Origin: JANXQZ01 sp038225555
GTDB lineage: Bacteria > Acidobacteriota > Terriglobia > Bryobacterales > Bryobacteraceae
Reading direction: 5' to 3'
Assembly (NCBI GenBank): GCA_038225555.1
Contig: JBBRRB010000008.1
Span: forward strand, 62,001 to 126,000
DNA: 64,000 bases
Position 1 is the first letter of the stretch, and every line of letters begins with the position of its first letter. This document shows positions 10,098-17,860 of this stretch, one piece after another. The notes under the pieces were generated by a model. That model was not told the DNA's origin. It saw only the letters and a program-made list of their open reading frames with translations, and did not search any database. A program made the position numbers and the translations under genes.

Positions 10098-10115
10098 GCC
10101 GGCTTTCCAGCCGGC
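10098..10115. terminator. Inverted repeat between convergent genes
   Basis: A perfect 7-bp stem GCCGGCT with a 4-nt loop and AGCCGGC lies between the end of lptB and the end of the convergent DinB gene. It could terminate either transcript, but there is no clear T-run, so it may instead be an intergenic palindromic repeat of this genome. Confidence 0.45.
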
Positions 10116-10116
10116 C

Positions 10117-10632
10117 CTATGACCAAGGCGGCTTAATCCCATTCATGCGCGCGTAGGCTACCAGTTGCCCCATGTGCTCATTAGCATGAACGATAATTCT
10201 CAGGTACATCCCTTCCACATTCGCATCTCTCCCATTCACCTTGACTCTACGCTGAAGGTCGCCAGGCTTGAGGCTTGCATGAGCGATTTTCACTGCATCT
10301 AAGGAACGCTTCAAGCACGCGATGACTTCCGCCTTTCCAGTAACGCTCTTTTCCAATCCAGGCGAAGTAAGGTCGGCGGGCATCTTAGGGCCCGTAATGC
10401 TCAGCAGAGAGAAATTTGCCAGCGCAGTGTGCATCAGAACCTCACTGGTGGACCGCACGCCAGGCGCTGGACGCCAACTGAACTTCTCAGCCGGGATCGC
10501 TTCCGCAAGCGCGATCAATTGCCTGGACACGTGCCCCCATTCCCCGTCATAACCCTGCCACAGCCCTTCCAAGCTGTCTACCTGGGCCTGTAGCACTCCC
10601 CCGACAATAATCGCCAACAGAATCTTTCTCAT
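10117..10632 (-). CDS. Exported DinB-family protein
   Basis: 171 residues with an apparent signal peptide (MRKILLAIIVGGVLQAQ) followed by a DinB-like four-helix bundle: LIALAEAIPAEKFSWRPAPG, VLMHTALANF and IVHANEHMGQLVAYARMNG. Unlike the DinB gene at 4.9-5.4 kb, it keeps the characteristic histidines (His in the LMHTAL and VHANEHMGQ segments) expected to bind a metal. The periplasmic location is inferred from the signal. It lies 8 bases downstream of the bicupin gene on the same strand, so the two probably form an operon. Confidence 0.78.
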   Translation of the reverse strand: MRKILLAIIVGGVLQAQVDSLEGLWQGYDGEWGHVSRQLIALAEAIPAEKFSWRPAPGVRSTSEVLMHTALANFSLLSITGPKMPADLTSPGLEKSVTGKAEVIACLKRSLDAVKIAHASLKPGDLQRRVKVNGRDANVEGMYLRIIVHANEHMGQLVAYARMNGIKPPWS

Positions 10633-10640
10633 AATTGCTC

Positions 10641-11567
10641 TTATTTCGTGCCCGCGGCCGGAGCAGCAGCGGGCTTAGCGTCGAACAAGTGAGCGATATT
10701 GGGATACCCGTTCATCGCAAACCGGCAGGACGGTCCCGGCCCATAAAATCTCGGCGCATGGAAAGTGAACCGCGGAACGTAAACCACATCCCCGACATTC
10801 GCAATCACCACGCCCTGGCCCTCGATTGGATAGCGGATCTGACCCGCCATGATCAGCCAGAATTCCGAACTCTCGGGATGGTAGTGCCCCTTTTCATTGG
10901 GGTTGAGAGGCGGCAGATTCTTTTCGTACCCATAGATGAAATTCCCCGTCTCGCGATCGTCCTGCACCACGCGCTGGGTGGTCGGGGCTTTCTTTTCCTC
11001 GTTCGCCTTGGCGAGTTCCTCGAACGTCACGTAGGGTTTGTTACCGTGCTCGTATACGCCGTGCATGCGAGCCATCCTCACCTGCATCCAGTGATAGCCA
11101 GGCGTCTTCGGCGCGTCCGCCTGCTCGGCGTACAGCGTGTGGGCGTTCACCACGTTCAGCTGCCAGCGCAGCGATGGCGCGTCGCCCACCGTCTCCATCG
11201 AATAGAAGGTCTGCATGGGCACTTGCACCATCCATCCCTTCGAGGCCGTGAACGGCTGCTGCCCTTCGATGTCGAACTTGATCTGGCCGTCGAGAACGAT
11301 CCAGAACTCGCGCGTGTCCGGATGCAGGCGGCGTGAAACCTTCGAGCCCCCTGCCGAATACACGTACTCGCCGCGCAACAGATCGTCGTTCACCACCAGT
11401 TCGGTCCAGTTGGCTTGTCCCGCATGTTTGGCTTTTACGTCGGCAAGCTTGGTAAGCGGTTTGTGAGGCGGGGTATACTTCGGTAACACATCCGCCTTCG
11501 GTGCCCAGACCAGATCTTGAGCGAACGCCGCAACCGCAAAGAGGGCGAGAAAGCAACAAGGTTTCAT
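10641..11567 (-). CDS. Exported two-cupin protein
   Basis: 308 residues with a signal peptide (MKPCCFLALFAVAAFAQ) and two cupin domains. The first (about 55-160) contains RRLHPDTREFWIVLDGQ. The second (about 205-290) contains GHYHPESSEFWLIMAGQ and VPRFTFHAPRFYG. The second keeps the HxH...E...H pattern typical of a metal site; the first has fewer histidines. Cupins of this build may be dioxygenases, isomerases or sugar-binding proteins, and the sequence does not decide which. It is divergent from the DUF3455 gene with only about 20 bases between starts. Confidence 0.78.
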   Translation of the reverse strand: MKPCCFLALFAVAAFAQDLVWAPKADVLPKYTPPHKPLTKLADVKAKHAGQANWTELVVNDDLLRGEYVYSAGGSKVSRRLHPDTREFWIVLDGQIKFDIEGQQPFTASKGWMVQVPMQTFYSMETVGDAPSLRWQLNVVNAHTLYAEQADAPKTPGYHWMQVRMARMHGVYEHGNKPYVTFEELAKANEEKKAPTTQRVVQDDRETGNFIYGYEKNLPPLNPNEKGHYHPESSEFWLIMAGQIRYPIEGQGVVIANVGDVVYVPRFTFHAPRFYGPGPSCRFAMNGYPNIAHLFDAKPAAAPAAGTK

Positions 11568-11586
11568 TTGTTTGGGATCTTATCAC

Positions 11587-12105
11587 ATGATCAGACTCTT
11601 TAGCGTGACCCTCCTGGCAGCCACCCTATGGGGACAAAGCATCGATCCGCCCGAAGTACCCGCCGCGCTCAAACCGCCAACGAACGACGTGGTTCTCGCA
11701 CGGGGCCTGGCTATCGGCGCCCAGATTTACACGTGCCAGGTAGGACCCGACAAGAAGACATTCGCCTGGGTATTAAAGGCCCCGGACGCCAGCCTCTTCG
11801 ACGGCTACGTTCAGTTGATGGCGAAGCATTTCGCGGGTCCCACGTGGATGGCTCGCGACGGCAGCCGCGTGGTCGCCGCGAAGGTGGCGTCCGCAGACGC
11901 GCCAAATCCCAAGTCCGTCCCCTGGCTCCTCCTGAAGACGACATCCACCGATGGGAACGGCATCTTCAGCCAGGTCACTTACGTCCAGCGCGTGAACACA
12001 GCGGGCGGAATCGCACCCCCTGATTCCACCTGCGTCGCTGCCAAACAGGATACCGACGTCAGGGTCGACTACACGGCGATGTACTATTTCTGGGGCAAGA
12101 ACTAA
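11587..12105 (+). CDS. DUF3455 secreted protein
   Basis: 172 residues from the ATG at 11587 (a TTG at 11572 is in frame). A short signal peptide (MIRLFSVTLLAATLWGQS) precedes a domain with features of DUF3455: PPEVPAALKPP, GAQIYTCQ, FAWVLKAPDASLFD, HFAGPTWMARDGS, and a C-terminal QDTDVRVDYTAMYYFW. The family is found in fungi and bacteria and has no established biochemical role. Its stop overlaps the stop of the convergent oxidoreductase gene by four bases. Confidence 0.8.
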   Translation: MIRLFSVTLLAATLWGQSIDPPEVPAALKPPTNDVVLARGLAIGAQIYTCQVGPDKKTFAWVLKAPDASLFDGYVQLMAKHFAGPTWMARDGSRVVAAKVASADAPNPKSVPWLLLKTTSTDGNGIFSQVTYVQRVNTAGGIAPPDSTCVAAKQDTDVRVDYTAMYYFWGKN

Positions 12106-13346
12106 GCCTCGATCCGAACCATCTTCTCCGGGTCCCACCCGCAGACCTTCCTCTCGAAGTAGCTCGCGTTAGTCAATAGCGCCGGACCAGCCGCGCGGAG
12201 TCCGAACACTGCATCCTCCACCGAGGGCCGATTCTCCCGAATCGATCGATAGAAGCTGCGGTGATGCTCGAGATGCGCGTTCGATCCCTGGGGAGGAACG
12301 TACGTATCGTCGCGATCAGGTCGCATGCTGTCCGCTGCGGGCCTCCTCTCCGGATACTTTGCCCGATACTCCCGCAGGAACTGCTCCTGACTTGCCTTCG
12401 CGAAAGTATCGATTGTGAACCCCGGTTCCGTTTCCCTCGGCCGGCGAGAGAGCGTGAGCGCGTTGTAGCCGGTCACCATCGTGCCTTCGCTGCCCACGAA
12501 CTTCACTCCGAACGACTCCTGAGGAAGGCCGCTTTCGAAGTTCACCTTCAGCGACACGGTAAAGCCGGGGTAGTCGAGCAGCGCGAGCATCACATCGGGA
12601 ACATCGCGGCCGTCTTTCCAAAACCGCAGCCCGCCGGTCGCGTAAACCCGCGTGGGCCCGGTCGATCCGGTGGCATGATGCAGACCCGAGAGCAGATGCA
12701 CGAACAGATCGCCCGCCACGCCCGTTCCGTAATCCGTGTAATTTCTCCAGCGAAAAAGCCGGATCGGTTCGAACGCCCGCTTAGGAGCGCTGCCCAGAAA
12801 ACGGTCCCAATCGATATTCGTTTCCGAGGCGTCGGGCGGGATCGAATACTGCCAGGCTCCAATTGCAGTATTGCGATCAAGCCAAGCTTCCACCATATTG
12901 ATTTGGCCGATCGCGCCGTCCTTGATCAACTCCTTAGCCTTCTCGTACACCAACGAGCTGACGTACTGGCTGCCAATCTGAAGCACGCGATCGCTCTTGT
13001 TCTGAGCGTCGACCACGGCTTGACCTTCTTCGATCGCGTGTACCATGGGCTTTTCGCAGTACACGTGCTTGCCCGCACCAAGAGCATCGATAGTGATGCG
13101 TTGGTGCCAATGATCGGGAGTGGCCACGATCACTGCATCGACATCTTTCCGCGCGAGCACCTCCCGATAATCGCGGGTCGTGAACAGATCGCGCCCCCAT
13201 CGCTCCTGAGCGCGTTCCAGGCGGCCGTCGTAGATGTCGGCCACTGCAACCAGTTTTACCCCAGGGATGGACAGCGCGAACTTCGTGTCGCCCGAGCCCA
13301 TTCCTCCGGCGCCGATCAGTGCGATCTGAATATTGCCGTTCTGCAT
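12102..13346 (-). CDS. Gfo/Idh/MocA oxidoreductase without Tat signal
   Basis: 414 residues. The N-terminal Rossmann fold starts at once with IQIALIGAGGMGSGD, the catalytic Lys lies in YCEKPMV, and the C-terminal half is of the GFO_IDH_MocA_C type. Such enzymes oxidise or reduce sugars or cyclitols with NAD(P). It is closely similar over its whole length to the gene six bases upstream, sharing long stretches such as FEPIRLFRWRNY, GTGVAGDLFVHL and ATGGLRFWKDGRDVPDVML, so the pair arose by tandem duplication. Unlike that paralogue it has no Tat leader and should stay in the cytoplasm. Confidence 0.88.
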   Translation of the reverse strand: MQNGNIQIALIGAGGMGSGDTKFALSIPGVKLVAVADIYDGRLERAQERWGRDLFTTRDYREVLARKDVDAVIVATPDHWHQRITIDALGAGKHVYCEKPMVHAIEEGQAVVDAQNKSDRVLQIGSQYVSSLVYEKAKELIKDGAIGQINMVEAWLDRNTAIGAWQYSIPPDASETNIDWDRFLGSAPKRAFEPIRLFRWRNYTDYGTGVAGDLFVHLLSGLHHATGSTGPTRVYATGGLRFWKDGRDVPDVMLALLDYPGFTVSLKVNFESGLPQESFGVKFVGSEGTMVTGYNALTLSRRPRETEPGFTIDTFAKASQEQFLREYRAKYPERRPAADSMRPDRDDTYVPPQGSNAHLEHHRSFYRSIRENRPSVEDAVFGLRAAGPALLTNASYFERKVCGWDPEKMVRIEA

Positions 13347-13352
13347 TCCGCG

Positions 13353-14678
13353 CTAGCTCAAGGTCATCGTCTGGGGATCCCATTGGCACACGCGTTTCTC
13401 GAAAACGCTGACGTTCGAGAGCAGCGCCGGACCGGCCGCCCGGAACCCGAAAACCGCATCCTCGATCACGGGCTTATGCGCGCGCACGGCTCTAATAAAA
13501 TTGCGATGGTGGTCGAGGTGATCACTGTAGCCGGGAGGGGGAAGATACTTGTCCTCCGATTCGGGGCGAATCGCATCGGCAGACGCCTTTTGCTTCGGAT
13601 ACTTGTCGCTATACTCCTTCAGGAATGTTTCCTGGACGGCTTTCGGGAACGTGTCAATCGTGTAGCCTGGCTCGCTTTCGCGAGGCGTCTTGGTGACCGT
13701 CACCCCGTTTCCAATCGTGAGAATACCCTCGCTGCCCACGAACCGGAACCCGGAACTCTCGCCCGCCCCGTCGACGAAATTCACCCGCAGCGAAAGGTTG
13801 AACGCGGGGTGTTTATCGCTGGCGGCGTAGTCGTAGAGGCCCAGCATCACGTCCGGAACGTCGCGGCCGTCCTTCCAAAATCGCAAGCCTCCCGTCGCAT
13901 AGACGCGCTGCGGACCGATCGCACCCGTAACGAAGTGCATGCCGGAAAAAAGATGCACGAATAGATCGCCTGCCACGCCCGTGCCGTAGTCCCGGTAATT
14001 GCGCCAGCGGAAGAGTCGAATCGGCTCGAACGGCACCTTTGGAGCACGTCCCAGGAAACGATCCCAATCGATATTGGCGGGAGTGGCGTCGGGCGGAATC
14101 GAGTATTGCCAGGCGCCGATCGCAGAGTTGCGATCCCACCAAGCCTCCACCATATTAAGCTGCCCAATAGAGCCGCCCTGGATCAAATCCTTCGCCTTTT
14201 GATACACGATGGAGCTGACCCGTTGGCTGCCGATCTGAATAATTCGTCCGGTCTTTCGAGCAGCCTCGATCACGGGTTTGCCGTCATCCACGCGCTGAAC
14301 CATGGGCTTCTCGCAGTACACGTCCTTGCCCGCATTCATTGCGTCGATGGAAATTTTCTGGTGCCAGTGATCCGGTGTGCCGATGATCACTGCATCGATG
14401 TCGGGCCGGGCGAGCACCTCGCGATAATCGCGCGTGGTAAACAAATCGTTGCCCCAATTTTCTTTGGCTCGCGTCAGCCGCCCCTCATAAATATCGCTGA
14501 CGGCGACCAACTTGACGCCGCCCACGGCGAGCGAAGATCGGACGTCGCCCGATCCCATTCCTCCCGCGCCGATCAGCGCAATCTGGACGTTATCGTTGGC
14601 GGAGCGCCGCTGAGCCAGCAAGGGTGCCGCAAGCCCGGCTGCGGCAGTGCTCAAGAAGTGACGTCGGGTGGTGGACAT
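13353..14678 (-). CDS. Tat-exported Gfo/Idh/MocA oxidoreductase
   Basis: 441 residues. A twin-arginine leader (TTRRHFLSTAAAGLAAPLLAQ) precedes the Rossmann motif VQIALIGAGGMGSGD; the active-site Lys is in YCEKPMV. Tat export implies folding with its NAD(P) cofactor in the cytoplasm and action in the periplasm, as for the glucose-fructose oxidoreductase group. It is the first gene of a two-gene minus-strand unit with its paralogue. Substrate is unknown. It is divergent from the RRM gene, with 136 bases between the starts. Confidence 0.88.
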   Translation of the reverse strand: MSTTRRHFLSTAAAGLAAPLLAQRRSANDNVQIALIGAGGMGSGDVRSSLAVGGVKLVAVSDIYEGRLTRAKENWGNDLFTTRDYREVLARPDIDAVIIGTPDHWHQKISIDAMNAGKDVYCEKPMVQRVDDGKPVIEAARKTGRIIQIGSQRVSSIVYQKAKDLIQGGSIGQLNMVEAWWDRNSAIGAWQYSIPPDATPANIDWDRFLGRAPKVPFEPIRLFRWRNYRDYGTGVAGDLFVHLFSGMHFVTGAIGPQRVYATGGLRFWKDGRDVPDVMLGLYDYAASDKHPAFNLSLRVNFVDGAGESSGFRFVGSEGILTIGNGVTVTKTPRESEPGYTIDTFPKAVQETFLKEYSDKYPKQKASADAIRPESEDKYLPPPGYSDHLDHHRNFIRAVRAHKPVIEDAVFGFRAAGPALLSNVSVFEKRVCQWDPQTMTLS

Positions 14679-14814
14679 TTGCTTTCATTCTAGTCCGATC
14701 CGATTCGAGGTGTTGAATTTGCATTTCCTGTGTTACCATGATTGGTAGCTTTCATGGATCGCGTCCGCGAAGCAAGTCCCGCAAATCCCCAACGGAGTTA
14801 ACAAAAACAAAAGA

Positions 14815-15315
14815 ATGAGCTATACCGTGTTCCTCGGCAATCTGCCTGTCTGGGTGACCAAGGATGACATAAAATCCTGGCTCAACTCGGAAAACCTTGT
14901 CTACGATGACGTCAAAGTCATTCGCAACCCCGAAACGCAAGAATCCAAAGGATTCGCCTTTGTCGATACCCCAAATTCGGAAGAAATGCAGTCTATCATC
15001 CGCCGCTTCGATCGCGCACCCCTGGAAGATCGTTTGCTGCGCGCCAATCAGGCTCAACCGCCCAAGTCCAAGAGTCCAGTTTCCGCACCTCATATCCCCG
15101 GAATGCGTACCGCCGTTTCAGGCGCATCAGCGGGTCCGCCCGTCAGTGCGGGAAATGGTGGAAACGGTGGAAACGGCGGGAGCGCAGCAGCAGTGGCGGC
15201 GCCAGTCGGAGTTGATCGCAGTCCGCGTCGTGAACGAGGCGGCAAAAAACATAAACGTACCGGCCCGCAAGGCCCGCAGAGTGCCTTCGCCGAAGAATTA
15301 GCAAAGGCTCTGTAG
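14815..15315 (+). CDS. RRM-domain RNA-binding protein
   Basis: 166 residues. One RNA recognition motif spans about residues 1-80, with RNP2 VFLGNL (5-10) and RNP1 KGFAFVDT (45-52). A low-complexity tail follows, rich in Pro, Ser and Gly-Asn repeats, then a basic patch (RRERGGKKHKR). This resembles the glycine-tailed bacterial RRM proteins known from cyanobacteria and other phyla, which bind single-stranded RNA and can be cold-induced. The A-rich leader just before the ATG has no strong Shine-Dalgarno; GGAG lies rather far upstream. Confidence 0.88.
   Translation: MSYTVFLGNLPVWVTKDDIKSWLNSENLVYDDVKVIRNPETQESKGFAFVDTPNSEEMQSIIRRFDRAPLEDRLLRANQAQPPKSKSPVSAPHIPGMRTAVSGASAGPPVSAGNGGNGGNGGSAAAVAAPVGVDRSPRRERGGKKHKRTGPQGPQSAFAEELAKAL
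15151..15177 (+). repeat. Three 9-bp tandem repeats inside the RRM gene
   Basis: The unit GGAAAYGGY occurs three times in tandem, in frame, and encodes Gly-Asn-Gly repeats in the linker of the RRM protein. It is a coding microsatellite whose copy number could vary. Confidence 0.8.
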
Positions 15316-15450
15316 ACAACGAGTATCGATTTTATTTGCCTTCAGGCACCCTTCAGCCCGCATCTGTTCCCTTGGGCCCGTTCTGGGCCGTTGCTCTTTC
15401 CTTTTATCCATTTCCACCTTTCAGCCGGGCATCTTTCGCGTTTTCAATGG

Positions 15451-15456
15451 TATACT
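15451..15456 (+). promoter_or_regulatory. Candidate -10 box upstream of the PIN/TRAM gene
   Basis: The 179-base gap between the RRM gene and the PIN/TRAM gene holds no open frame of note. TATACT here matches a -10 hexamer, but no convincing -35 lies 16-18 bases upstream, so this is only a weak candidate. Confidence 0.3.
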
Positions 15457-15494
15457 CAATGGCGCTATATCTAAATTTGTAAGCCTGCGACGCG

Positions 15495-16631
15495 ATGAGC
15501 ACAATCCGCTCGCTGAAGGGTGGTTTCGTGGATAACCTCTTATTTTTCCGCATCTTTTTCATCATTTTGGTTGGCTTGGCCGCCTGGAACCTTCGGCCTT
15601 TCGACCTGCCGTCGATGTTTGCCGCCCCCGTGGGAGTACTGATCGGGGTCGCGATCGTTTTCTTTGAGGTTCAGGTCCGAAAGATTACCCTGAAGCGGAT
15701 TATCGGCGCGGTAATTGGATCGCTGCTGGGGATCGTAGGCGCGTACCTGGTTTCCCTGGTACTGGGGCACGCTATCCCGAACAACCTCACAACCGTTCCT
15801 TTCCTGCAATTAGCTTTCCTCCTCTGGATGGCTTACGTCGGCCTGGTGGTCGGCGCAAGCAAGGGCGAAATGCTCAATTTGGGAGCGTTTGGAGGCATCT
15901 TTGGAGGCGAGCAGACATTCGGCCAATCATTTAAGATCCTGGATACCAGCGTGATCATCGACGGCCGCATCGCCGACATTGTCGAAACCGGCTTCCTGGA
16001 TGGAACCCTTGTGATCCCGCAGTTCGTACTTCGCGAGCTTCAACTGGTTGCCGATTCGGCCGACTCGCTAAAGCGCAACCGCGGTCGGCGCGGGCTCGAC
16101 ATCCTGCAGAAGGTTCAAAAGATGACGCAGCTCAATGTTCAAATCCTGGAAGACGACTTCCCGAACGTCCCGGAAGTGGATATGAAGCTGATCGAACTGG
16201 CCAAAGTCTACGGCTGCAAGATCGTCACCAACGATTTCAATCTGAATAAAGTCGCCCAGTTGCACGGCGTGGAGGTGCTGAACATCAATGAATTGGCCAA
16301 CGCTTTGAAGCCCATCGTGCTGCCTGGCGAGTTGATGCGGGTCTTCATCCTCAAAGAAGGAAAAGAGTACAACCAGGGCGTCGCCTATCTCGATGATGGC
16401 ACCATGGTGGTGGTGGACAACGCCAAGAAAATGATCTCTCGCACCATCGACATCACAGTTACCAGCGTCCTCCAAACCACCGCCGGGAAAATGATCTTCG
16501 GTCGCTTCGACGACCGCGTGCACGCCGTTCACGAAAAGCCCGTCCCCGCCCAGGCGGATCGGCATGATCGCACGCAGCACGCGCCGCACCCGGCTGAGGC
16601 TCGGGGTTCGGGAATCGGAGCCGCAGGGTAA
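15495..16631 (+). CDS. Membrane PIN/TRAM domain protein (YacL type)
   Basis: 378 residues. Four hydrophobic segments occupy about residues 14-125. A PIN nuclease domain follows (KILDTSVIIDGRIADI, later CKIVTNDFNLNKVAQ, carrying the acidic residues of the PIN active site) and then a TRAM domain (about 280-340). This order is that of Bacillus YacL, whose gene also sits just before ispD and ispF. The function is not well defined; PIN domains are RNases and TRAM binds RNA. The last residues (QADRHDRTQHAPHPAEARG) are unusually polar and overlap an extended ispD reading frame. Confidence 0.88.
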   Translation: MSTIRSLKGGFVDNLLFFRIFFIILVGLAAWNLRPFDLPSMFAAPVGVLIGVAIVFFEVQVRKITLKRIIGAVIGSLLGIVGAYLVSLVLGHAIPNNLTTVPFLQLAFLLWMAYVGLVVGASKGEMLNLGAFGGIFGGEQTFGQSFKILDTSVIIDGRIADIVETGFLDGTLVIPQFVLRELQLVADSADSLKRNRGRRGLDILQKVQKMTQLNVQILEDDFPNVPEVDMKLIELAKVYGCKIVTNDFNLNKVAQLHGVEVLNINELANALKPIVLPGELMRVFILKEGKEYNQGVAYLDDGTMVVVDNAKKMISRTIDITVTSVLQTTAGKMIFGRFDDRVHAVHEKPVPAQADRHDRTQHAPHPAEARGSGIGAAG

Positions 16632-16641
16632 ATCGGTCCCT

Positions 16642-17367
16642 ATGAAGATTTCAGTGATTCTGCCGGCCGCCGGGCTCGGCACGCGGATGAGTCGTCCCAC
16701 TCCGGAGAAGGGAGGCACTAGCCGCAAGCAATTCATGCTTCTGGAAGGATCGCCCATTCTGCTCCATACCATTCGCAAGTTTGTTTCGTTTCCGGGCGTC
16801 ACCGAAATCGTAGTTGCGCTGAGGGCGGACGATATCGAGTGGGTGCGCGGTCTGCTCGAAAGAGAGTCGTTCTTCAAGCCGGTTCGTCTCGTAGAGGGCG
16901 GCGACTCCCGTCAAATGTCGGTGGAAAACGCAGTGGCAAGCCTGGACCTGGACACGGACTTGGTGGCGGTCCACGACGCGGTTCGTCCCTTTATTGAGCA
17001 TCAAGCGCTGGAGCGAGTATTCGCGGAGGCTGCGGAGACCGGTGCCGCAATTGTCGGAATCGTCCCTACCGACACGGTGAAGCAGGTACAGCGGAATAAA
17101 ATCCGCGCCACCATTCCCCGCGAGCGTTTGATTCTGGCGCAGACGCCGCAGGTCTTCCGGTTCGAGCTGTTGCGCAACGCGTTCGCTCGGGCTCGCGAAG
17201 ACAATTTTACTGGTACCGATGAGTCAAGCTTAGTCGAGCGACTGGAGCAGGTGGAAGTCAGCGTCGTGCCAGGCAGCGATCGCAACATCAAGATCACCAG
17301 GGCTTCGGACATGGAACTGGCGAAGCTGTTCTTGGCGGAGGAGATGGCGGGCGGAGTGGTCCATTGA
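16642..17367 (+). CDS. ispD: 2-C-methyl-D-erythritol 4-phosphate cytidylyltransferase IspD
   Basis: 241 residues from the ATG at 16642; the frame is open to 16564 but the family N-terminus is KISVILPAAGLGTRM. This is the CTP-binding loop, with the later QFMLLEGSPIL, VAVHDAVRPFI and DESSLVERL motifs all present. IspD makes CDP-methylerythritol from MEP and CTP in isoprenoid synthesis. The loop contains an insert-like stretch (SRPTPEKGGTSRKQF) that is longer than in E. coli. It starts 10 bases after the PIN/TRAM gene and overlaps ispF by four bases. Confidence 0.95.
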   Translation: MKISVILPAAGLGTRMSRPTPEKGGTSRKQFMLLEGSPILLHTIRKFVSFPGVTEIVVALRADDIEWVRGLLERESFFKPVRLVEGGDSRQMSVENAVASLDLDTDLVAVHDAVRPFIEHQALERVFAEAAETGAAIVGIVPTDTVKQVQRNKIRATIPRERLILAQTPQVFRFELLRNAFARAREDNFTGTDESSLVERLEQVEVSVVPGSDRNIKITRASDMELAKLFLAEEMAGGVVH

Positions 17368-17852
17368 ATGAGTTCAGAATGGGGCAGGGGTGGGACGTTC
17401 ATCGGATTGTTGCCGGTCGGCCTCTAATTCTGGGAGGCGTAACCATCCCTTGCGAGTTTGGGCTCGAAGGCCACTCTGATGCGGACGTCCTCTCTCACGC
17501 GATCACCGATGCATTGCTAGGCGCCCTGGCTCTCGGCGACATCGGGATGCATTTCCCGGATACCGATCCCAAATGGGAGGGGGCCAACAGTCTGCAATTT
17601 CTGCAGCACGCCCGCGAACTGGCGGAAGCCAAGGGGTTCGTCATCGTAAACGTGGACTCTACCGTCATCCTCGAACGCCCGAAACTGAAAGACTACCGCT
17701 TCTCTATCCGAGAAAAACTGGCCGAAACTTTGAACGTTGACCCAGATCGCGTCTCAGTCAAATTTAAAACGGCCGAAAAAGTGGGACCGGTAGGTGAAGG
17801 CCGTTCGGCAGAAGCCCAAGCCATCGTTACGTTATCCCCACGGCGTTTATAA
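17364..17852 (+). CDS. ispF: 2-C-methyl-D-erythritol 2,4-cyclodiphosphate synthase IspF
   Basis: 162 residues. Metal ligands are visible in WDVHR and in the block LEGHSDADVLSHAITDALLG, followed by GDIGMHFPDTDP, all hallmarks of IspF, which cyclises CDP-ME-2-phosphate. I chose the TTG at 17364, which overlaps the ispD stop (TTGA) and is preceded by GGAG at 17353-17356; an ATG at 17379 would give MGQGWDVHR and is the alternative. The overlap suggests coupled translation with ispD, fixing the ratio of two MEP-pathway enzymes. Confidence 0.95.
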   Translation: MNEFRMGQGWDVHRIVAGRPLILGGVTIPCEFGLEGHSDADVLSHAITDALLGALALGDIGMHFPDTDPKWEGANSLQFLQHARELAEAKGFVIVNVDSTVILERPKLKDYRFSIREKLAETLNVDPDRVSVKFKTAEKVGPVGEGRSAEAQAIVTLSPRRL

Positions 17853-17860
17853 TTAAGGGC

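Noticed and set aside
12261..13964. 567-codon plus-strand frame
   Set aside because: It is antisense to both oxidoreductase genes, follows from their codon bias, and shows no domain.
15151..15180. Possible CRISPR-like short repeats
   Set aside because: They are 9-bp in-frame coding repeats without spacers.
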